18,558 nt of DNA, taken from UBA2144 sp964506185 (GTDB lineage: Bacteria; Patescibacteriota; Gracilibacteria; Peribacterales; Peribacteraceae). Position 1 is the first letter of the stretch; each line of letters opens with the position of its first letter. The stretch is from the NCBI GenBank assembly GCA_964506185.1, contig CAZDKL010000027.1, forward strand, positions 1 to 18,558, written 5' to 3'. Below the pieces are notes generated by a model. That model was not told the origin of the DNA, ran no database searches, and was given only the letters and a program-made list of their open reading frames with translations. Below, one piece after another: positions 15,137 through 18,558 of the stretch. A program made the position numbers and the translations under genes.

Positions 15137-15739
15137 ATGAATGCAGAGAAATTGTATGTAGAGAAAGTCACTGGCCTTATTCATCCTTGCCATGGAGAAA
15201 GCTTGGGATTTGCGATGGGGAGCACTGATTGGCTGCGCTACGCTGAATTGGCTAGAGAAATTGCAGATAACAACCAAAGACTTAAGACAGAATGCAGAGC
15301 ACATTTATTGTTTCTTTTTGGTCATTACAATGAGACTGAAGAAGGGCCACCACTTTACTACAGTGGCAGGCGGAAGATGCAAGATGTATTGGGACCGTTT
15401 TTGTTGGAGCAGGATGATGTGTGGGGATTCAACGGGGCAGATACATCAGCTTGCAAAAAAATTGATGCTGCGAATGCGGAAGCTGCGGAGCGAAATTTCA
15501 TTATTGATCCAGCCGAGGTAGATGTAGAAGTAGGGGGAGAAGCAGTGGGCAAATGTGTTCCTGAGTTTGCCATGCTTTGGAGAAGTCACAGCAAGTTTCA
15601 AAGGCCTCCGAATGTGCGAATAGATATTACTAATGCTCATGAAGACTTATTAACTACACAGCAGGCACTTGCCAGAGAACTGGCTGCTGAGTGGCCGGAG
15701 CTAACGTTTTCTGCAGGGGTTCGAAGTGATGAGGCTTAA
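15137..15739 (+). CDS. Hypothetical 200-aa soluble protein
   Basis: I do not recognise this protein. It has no signal peptide or membrane helix and begins MNAEKLYVEKVTGLIHPCHGES. Visible traits are HYNETEEGPPLYYSGRRKMQ near residue 63, three later cysteines, and an Ala/Glu-rich C-terminal part (ALARELAAEWPELTF). A near-consensus promoter directly before the ATG supports this start and a leaderless mRNA. The gene runs toward a minus-strand tRNA-Cys, and its stop lies 6 bp before the first copy of a duplicated tRNA 3' end. Confidence 0.72.
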   Translation: MNAEKLYVEKVTGLIHPCHGESLGFAMGSTDWLRYAELAREIADNNQRLKTECRAHLLFLFGHYNETEEGPPLYYSGRRKMQDVLGPFLLEQDDVWGFNGADTSACKKIDAANAEAAERNFIIDPAEVDVEVGGEAVGKCVPEFAMLWRSHSKFQRPPNVRIDITNAHEDLLTTQQALARELAAEWPELTFSAGVRSDEA

Positions 15740-15745
15740 GAAGTG

Positions 15746-15763
15746 GATTCTGGAGGTGCCGGC
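15746..15763. repeat. 18-bp copy of the tRNA-Cys 3' end
   Basis: GATTCTGGAGGTGCCGGC occurs here and again, identically, at 15829-15846, where it is the 3' end of the tRNA-Cys gene (acceptor strand, T73, CCA and 5 nt beyond). The copies are direct repeats with starts 83 bp apart. No complete second tRNA lies before this copy. Confidence 0.85.
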
Positions 15764-15803
15764 CATTCGACGGGCTCATGACCCCTATGCGGGTTGTCGA
15801 ATT
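15764..15803. repeat. Palindromic ATTCGAC/GTCGAAT repeat
   Basis: The perfect 7-bp arms ATTCGAC (15765-15771) and GTCGAAT (15796-15802) enclose GGGCTCATGACCCC and a GGG run. It belongs by appearance to the TTCGAC...GGCTCATGACC...GTCGAA repeats seen between genes in many bacteria (recalled, not searched). It lies between the two tRNA-end copies and might also end transcription past the tRNA. Confidence 0.65.
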
Positions 15804-15833
15804 CTGTGAATGTGTATGTAAGCTAATTGATTC

Positions 15834-15908
15834 TGGAGGTGCCGGCGGGAATTGCACCCGCGTATAGCGGTTTTGCAGACCGCTGCCTTACTACTTGGCT
15901 ACGGCACC
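15834..15908 (-). tRNA. tRNA-Cys (GCA), CCA encoded
   Basis: Read on the minus strand, the 75-nt gene folds as a cloverleaf: acceptor GGTGCCG/CGGCACC, D-stem GCC/GGC, anticodon stem GCGGT/ACCGC with loop CTGCAAA (anticodon GCA at 15876-15874), variable loop TATAC, and T-stem GCGGG/CCCGC. The discriminator is T73, the main identity base of tRNA-Cys, and CCA is encoded (15836-15834). Oddities: the D-loop reads AAGTAGTAA, where most bacteria have AAGTGGTAA, so G18 is A. The T-loop is TGCAATT, so base 55 is G instead of T. These two positions touch each other in the folded tRNA. Confidence 0.95.
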
Positions 15909-15911
15909 ATG

Positions 15912-15945
15912 TAATAATCGCAGGCAAGTATGCCTGCTCTTATTA
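15912..15945. repeat. Stem-loop upstream of tRNA-Cys
   Basis: TAATAA-TC-GCAGGC (15912-15925) is mirrored by GCCTGC-TC-TTATTA (15932-15945), giving a 6-bp GC stem extended by a 6-bp AT stem across a small internal loop. It lies just before the 5' end of the tRNA (minus) and about 130 bp before the next plus-strand gene. It might end plus-strand read-through, or be another small palindrome. Confidence 0.5.
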
Positions 15946-15964
15946 CTTAATACAATTCAAGATT

Positions 15965-15997
15965 CTTCTGATTCCTCTGATTCCTCTGTTTCTTCTG
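15965..15997. repeat. Short tandem TCT/TCC-rich repeat
   Basis: Three imperfect 9-bp units, TCTGATTCC, TCTGATTCC and TCTGTTTCT, run through 15966-15992, followed by similar sequence. On the minus strand this reads as Glu/Ser-rich codons, but no gene body precedes it. Confidence 0.5.
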
Positions 15998-16020
15998 CTT
16001 CATAGGTCGAATTTTCATAT

Positions 16021-16049
16021 TTGATCAAAATGGTAAATTATAGTATAAT
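16021..16049 (+). promoter_or_regulatory. Promoter of the 238-aa membrane gene
   Basis: TTGATC (16021-16026), a 17-nt spacer and TATAAT (16044-16049, perfect -10). Transcription would begin near 16056. That excludes the in-frame TTG at 16021 as a start codon and supports ATG 16078, leaving a leader of about 22 nt without a Shine-Dalgarno. Confidence 0.72.
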
Positions 16050-16077
16050 ATACTTAACACATACCCAAACTTTCGCC

Positions 16078-16794
16078 ATGGCAAATAATGCAAGTATCGG
16101 AATCTGCGGAGTAGTCGTAGGAGTAATCCTCGGCGCAGGAACCATCCTATATACACAAGATTACTCAATGACAGCCCACTTAGCGGGTTCAGTATTGGAT
16201 AATCAAGTAGCATTCAGAGGACTTGATATGTCTGGAATAGATACGAGGGCGTATAACAGGCGCAATATTGCAGCTCGAGAGGATGCTACTTACAGTGAAT
16301 CTCAGGTTGTTAATGATCCAAGATATCCTCGCACTCCTAGTAGAGTCGAAGCTGCCGAAACAAAAAACCAAGCAGTAAATAAGAAGTGTGCAGAAAGACT
16401 CAGATTAATTTCTCAGATTAGAGAAGTTCTTAAAAGATCAATCCCAGCAAATCACTCAGATATGGATATAAGGCGAAGAGTAATTGCAGTTCTTGATGAT
16501 GCAGCAGTTTCTTGTCAGGCATTTAGACAAAAAATATACGATCAGCGTGGTCCAACATCAGCTCAGATGAATAATCTGAAAGTTAAAAAAAGCATGTCAG
16601 TAACTGGTGTTGCACCCAAGCGAAGACAGCCTGTTCAGGTCCAATACAATGTTCAGAATACCAATACAGGAGTTAACAATGACTGTAACAAATACGGTAT
16701 TACAACCCAGCGCTACACGCGTTGTATTGTCGCACAGCGCGAGGGGCAGAGGTATGTTGGAAGGCAGACTAGAAGGTATGAAATGCTTAGGTAA
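16078..16794 (+). CDS. Single-pass membrane protein with basic C-terminal part, unknown function
   Basis: A 238-aa protein from ATG 16078, chosen because the promoter covers the upstream in-frame codons. Residues 7-25 (IGICGVVVGVILGAGTILY) form a membrane helix or an uncleaved signal. The remainder is polar and rich in Arg, Gln and Asn: a helical segment (about 95-155) with CAERLRLISQIREVLKR, then PKRRQPVQVQYNVQNTNTG and a basic end, RQTRRYEMLR. Four cysteines in the soluble part (about residues 103, 143, 208 and 217) suggest two disulfides if it is exported. I do not recognise the family. Confidence 0.72.
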   Translation: MANNASIGICGVVVGVILGAGTILYTQDYSMTAHLAGSVLDNQVAFRGLDMSGIDTRAYNRRNIAAREDATYSESQVVNDPRYPRTPSRVEAAETKNQAVNKKCAERLRLISQIREVLKRSIPANHSDMDIRRRVIAVLDDAAVSCQAFRQKIYDQRGPTSAQMNNLKVKKSMSVTGVAPKRRQPVQVQYNVQNTNTGVNNDCNKYGITTQRYTRCIVAQREGQRYVGRQTRRYEMLR

Positions 16795-16935
16795 CAATTG
16801 ACAGTTGACAATTGACACGCTCGTCAGCCACGGCTGACTCGCTTTCAACACATTTCATTCTCAACAATCAACTATAGTTGAGTGTCGAATGTTGATTGTT
16901 GACAGTCCGCTGTTGGCGGACGTGTTGAATGTCGA
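16795..16935. repeat. Cluster of inverted repeats
   Basis: Directly after the stop codon come tandem TTGACA-type units (about 16797-16816), then a perfect hairpin GTCAGCC/GGCTGAC (16823-16829 and 16832-16838). A 12-bp perfect inverted repeat, TCAACAATCAAC (16861-16872) and GTTGATTGTTGA (16891-16902), follows, then a hairpin GTCCGC/GCGGAC (16905-16910 and 16916-16921). No ORF of note. The TTGACA units look like promoters but lack a -10 and are part of the repeat. Confidence 0.75.
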
Positions 16936-16967
16936 TTGTCTTACGAAAACGTCAGCAACTCCGGTGC

Positions 16968-17016
16968 ATCCTTCGATGCTTCGACCGTGCTCAGCACAGG
17001 CTCAGCTCAGGATGAC
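16968..17016. repeat. ATCCTTCGA...TCAGGATGAC dispersed-type repeat
   Basis: The segment has the ends ATCCT and AGGAT and an internal hairpin GTGC-TCA-GCAC (16987-16997). It matches a repeat whose other strand reads GTCATCCTGAGC...TCGAAGGAT, which I recall from intergenic DNA of very many bacteria. It ends 2 bp before the stop codon of the Grx-CcdA gene. Confidence 0.7.
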
Positions 17017-17018
17017 AT

Positions 17019-18260
17019 TTAAGAGAAGGTTAATAATTCTGGTGCAAATATTAGTAACATACCTAGTGCATACATAAGCACTCCTCCAAATATGAGAGTA
17101 AACCTCGCATACTTCTTAGTGAGTCCCGTCGCATGCAATGTGTAAACGGCAATTGTGAAGATAATCAAATCATCAATCATGTACATGATGATGAAGAGGA
17201 GCATGTAACCGTAACGAGCCCAATTACTTACGTCATTAAATGCCAGAATCTGCGTGAAGACTGCCGGAAGCCCTGCGGTGCAAACAAGCTCAATCATATT
17301 TACAGAGAAGGCGAGTACCGCGACTCCAACAATCATTGCTGGCCAGTAGGTCCTCTCGATTACGTTCCTCATTTTCTGAATTGTTTTTTGCTTGGCACCC
17401 AAGTCTCCGACTTTGCACTCATTGGGATTTTTCCCCAATGCTTCATATAGATAAAAGCCTCCACCGCCAATTGCTACGATACCTATCAACTTCTGTACCC
17501 ATATATTAAATCCAACTAATAAGAATGCATTAAGCCATGCTGCGATGAAGAAGTAGTAAACAGCCCCGCTTACGAACAGGAATATTCCTCCAATTGTCCA
17601 AATTTTCTTCATGTCATTGGTCGCAATCAGCAGGGTCAGTAAAGTAATAAGAACCCACATTGCGCATGGATTAAATCCGTCCAGGAATCCCAGAAGTAGC
17701 GATAAGGCTGGGAGAGAAAGAGTAGTTAAATCTACCTTTCCAAACATATGCAGATCAAACACGTACTTGTCCAAATCCAGCTCACATTCTTCTGTGCAAA
17801 GCCCTTCCGCGGTTTGGATCTCTATATGTATGGGATTTCCCAGAAATTCTCTGAACGGTTGGCATCCCTTGCCCGAGTCTCTGCATTGATGAAGAAGAAG
17901 AGAGATCAGTTGCCCCGTAGTTTGGTTATCCTTGTATCCCTGTATTACATTCCCATTTACATAAATAATTGGAACTGCTTGCTGGAGCAATGGTGCGCGG
18001 TCTTGTAATTCAGCCCAGAACCCCTGGCTTTCAATTTCAGAAATTTCCAAATACTCAACTTCCCAATTCTGTAGGGTTGCATACTCTTTGAAGTCGGCAC
18101 AATGAGGACAATCTGTACTTGCAAATACTACAATGTCGGAACCTTGAACAGATTCGAATGCAGAATCAGTCTTTCCCAGAAATCGGTCTGGAAACAGGAG
18201 TCCAATAGCTAGTATCGGGATAAATGCTAGTGCCAAAAATGTAACCAAACGTTTATTCAA
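17019..18260 (-). CDS. Glutaredoxin-like domain fused to a CcdA/DsbD-type membrane domain
   Basis: A 413-aa membrane thiol-redox protein. After an N-terminal helix (about 5-23) comes a glutaredoxin/thioredoxin-like domain (about 40-125) with the active site CPHC (51-54) and the cis-Pro segment VPIIYVNG (96-103). A linker (about 126-170) holds four more cysteines. The membrane part (about 178-411) has the two conserved cysteine sites of CcdA-like conduits: GFNPCAMW (C199) and ELVCTAGLP (C327). CcdA/DsbD proteins carry electrons across the membrane to keep outside thiols reduced; here donor or acceptor and conduit are one chain. The start is TTG at 18260, supported by a promoter ending 9 nt before it. 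The exported cysteine-containing proteins of this window are possible clients. Confidence 0.9.
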   Translation of the reverse strand: MNKRLVTFLALAFIPILAIGLLFPDRFLGKTDSAFESVQGSDIVVFASTDCPHCADFKEYATLQNWEVEYLEISEIESQGFWAELQDRAPLLQQAVPIIYVNGNVIQGYKDNQTTGQLISLLLHQCRDSGKGCQPFREFLGNPIHIEIQTAEGLCTEECELDLDKYVFDLHMFGKVDLTTLSLPALSLLLGFLDGFNPCAMWVLITLLTLLIATNDMKKIWTIGGIFLFVSGAVYYFFIAAWLNAFLLVGFNIWVQKLIGIVAIGGGGFYLYEALGKNPNECKVGDLGAKQKTIQKMRNVIERTYWPAMIVGVAVLAFSVNMIELVCTAGLPAVFTQILAFNDVSNWARYGYMLLFIIMYMIDDLIIFTIAVYTLHATGLTKKYARFTLIFGGVLMYALGMLLIFAPELLTFS

Positions 18261-18269
18261 AGCCTCGGT

Positions 18270-18297
18270 ATTTTAACCGTTTTTTTACCTATATCAA
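18270..18297 (-). promoter_or_regulatory. Promoter of the Grx-CcdA gene
   Basis: Minus-strand TTGATA (plus 18292-18297), a 16-nt spacer and TAAAAT (18270-18275), each with 5 of 6 consensus matches. The TTG start at 18260 follows after 9 nt, so the mRNA is nearly leaderless. Confidence 0.62.
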
Positions 18298-18393
18298 CGA
18301 ATATATGCTGTTTTACAAGCCAAAGTTGCCCTGTTGCAACGGTACAGAATAATGGTCTTGCATTATAAAAAGAGAAGAGTAGATTGTCTCCAA

Positions 18394-18558
18394 ATGGAGA
18401 CTCAGGCTCGTCATTCCGACGGGAGCGAAGTTAGCAAAGAAGACATCATCATGATGCAAGGAAGGGTCATGGGTCTGTGGACTCCAAATTTAAATCGGGA
18501 CGAATGGAAACTAAGTGAGTCGGAACTTTCATCTGTATGGACTTTCATATTTGCAAAA
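18394..18558 (+). CDS. Start of an unknown gene, cut by the right window edge
   Basis: An open frame of 55 codons from ATG 18394 to the end without a stop: METQARHSDGSEVSKED..., then MMQGRVMGLWTPNLNRDEWKLSE. It has a protein-like mix of residues. A TATAAA box (18364-18369) lies 24 nt upstream, without a clear -35. The start codon lies in a perfect hairpin, GTCTCC (18386-18391) and GGAGAC (18396-18401), with the tetraloop AAAT. Too little is visible to name a family. Confidence 0.5.
   Translation, partial: METQARHSDGSEVSKEDIIMMQGRVMGLWTPNLNRDEWKLSESELSSVWTFIFAK

Noticed and set aside
15746..15803. A second, complete tRNA-Cys gene
   Set aside because: Only the 3' end matches. No complementary GGTGCCG acceptor strand, anticodon arm or D-arm lies at the right distance.
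15945..16032. Minus-strand Glu/Ser-rich short peptide ending in EESEESEES, possible truncated gene tail
   Set aside because: Only about 23 codons from a TTG, it lies across the promoter of the 238-aa gene, and no gene body precedes it. More likely a simple tandem repeat.
16795..16816. TTGACA boxes as promoters
   Set aside because: The TTGACA units are tandem and part of a repeat; no -10 box or gene start lies at the right distance.
1..18558. TGA read as glycine (Gracilibacteria-type code)
   Set aside because: The long genes are open in the standard code, and trigger factor and the TPR gene stop at TGA at the expected family length or with a 4-bp overlap.
1..18558. CRISPR array, transposase, phage genes or toxin-antitoxin pair
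   Set aside because: No regularly spaced direct repeats, no DDE or tyrosine recombinase motifs and no recognisable toxin were seen. The repeats present are palindromic and irregular.

Overview
The window looks like a stretch of a small bacterial chromosome from the Candidate Phyla Radiation (Patescibacteria), possibly a Peregrinibacteria/Peribacteria-like lineage. This is an inference. It rests on short proteins of unknown family mixed with a few core genes, few Shine-Dalgarno sequences, many intergenic palindromic repeats, and a reduced, divergent Rel protein. TGA acts as a normal stop (trigger factor and the TPR gene end in it), which argues against the TGA=Gly code of Gracilibacteria/Absconditabacteria.

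Layout. Bases 1-165 hold the 3' part of what looks like RNase P RNA (+). A two-helix membrane protein with its own terminator follows on the minus strand (201-540), then a 97-bp palindromic repeat. On the plus strand come dtd (D-aminoacyl-tRNA deacylase) and a Rel/SpoT homologue with a degenerate hydrolase centre. A composite inverted repeat fills the gap to the convergent trigger factor gene. From 3337 to 13376 everything is on the minus strand: tig, a 71-aa unknown, secF without secD, about 320 bp of structured non-coding DNA, a coupled pair (TPR protein and a membrane-anchored protein), a STAS-like protein, a 205-aa protein with an internal duplication next to a PfkB sugar/nucleoside kinase, and an 845-aa surface protein with Ig-like and fibronectin III domains. 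From 13532 the plus strand carries an acidic unknown behind a promoter/operator palindrome, a lipoprotein, a 200-aa unknown and a single-pass membrane protein. Between the last two lies a minus-strand tRNA-Cys(GCA). The right end holds a minus-strand glutaredoxin-CcdA fusion and the start of a plus-strand gene cut by the window edge.

How the parts fit. Protein export and folding (SecF, trigger factor, Grx-CcdA thiol transfer, surface protein, lipoprotein) and translation or stress functions (RNase P RNA, tRNA-Cys, Dtd, Rel) dominate. I see no phage, transposase, CRISPR or obvious defence system. The most interesting signals are: a Rel with an intact synthetase but lost hydrolase residues and no ACT domain; a tRNA-Cys with coordinated changes at positions 18 and 55; an 18-bp duplication of that tRNA's 3' end; a perfect 18-bp operator palindrome over a promoter; several promoters so close to start codons that the mRNAs should be leaderless; and at least six kinds of palindromic intergenic repeat sitting exactly at gene ends.
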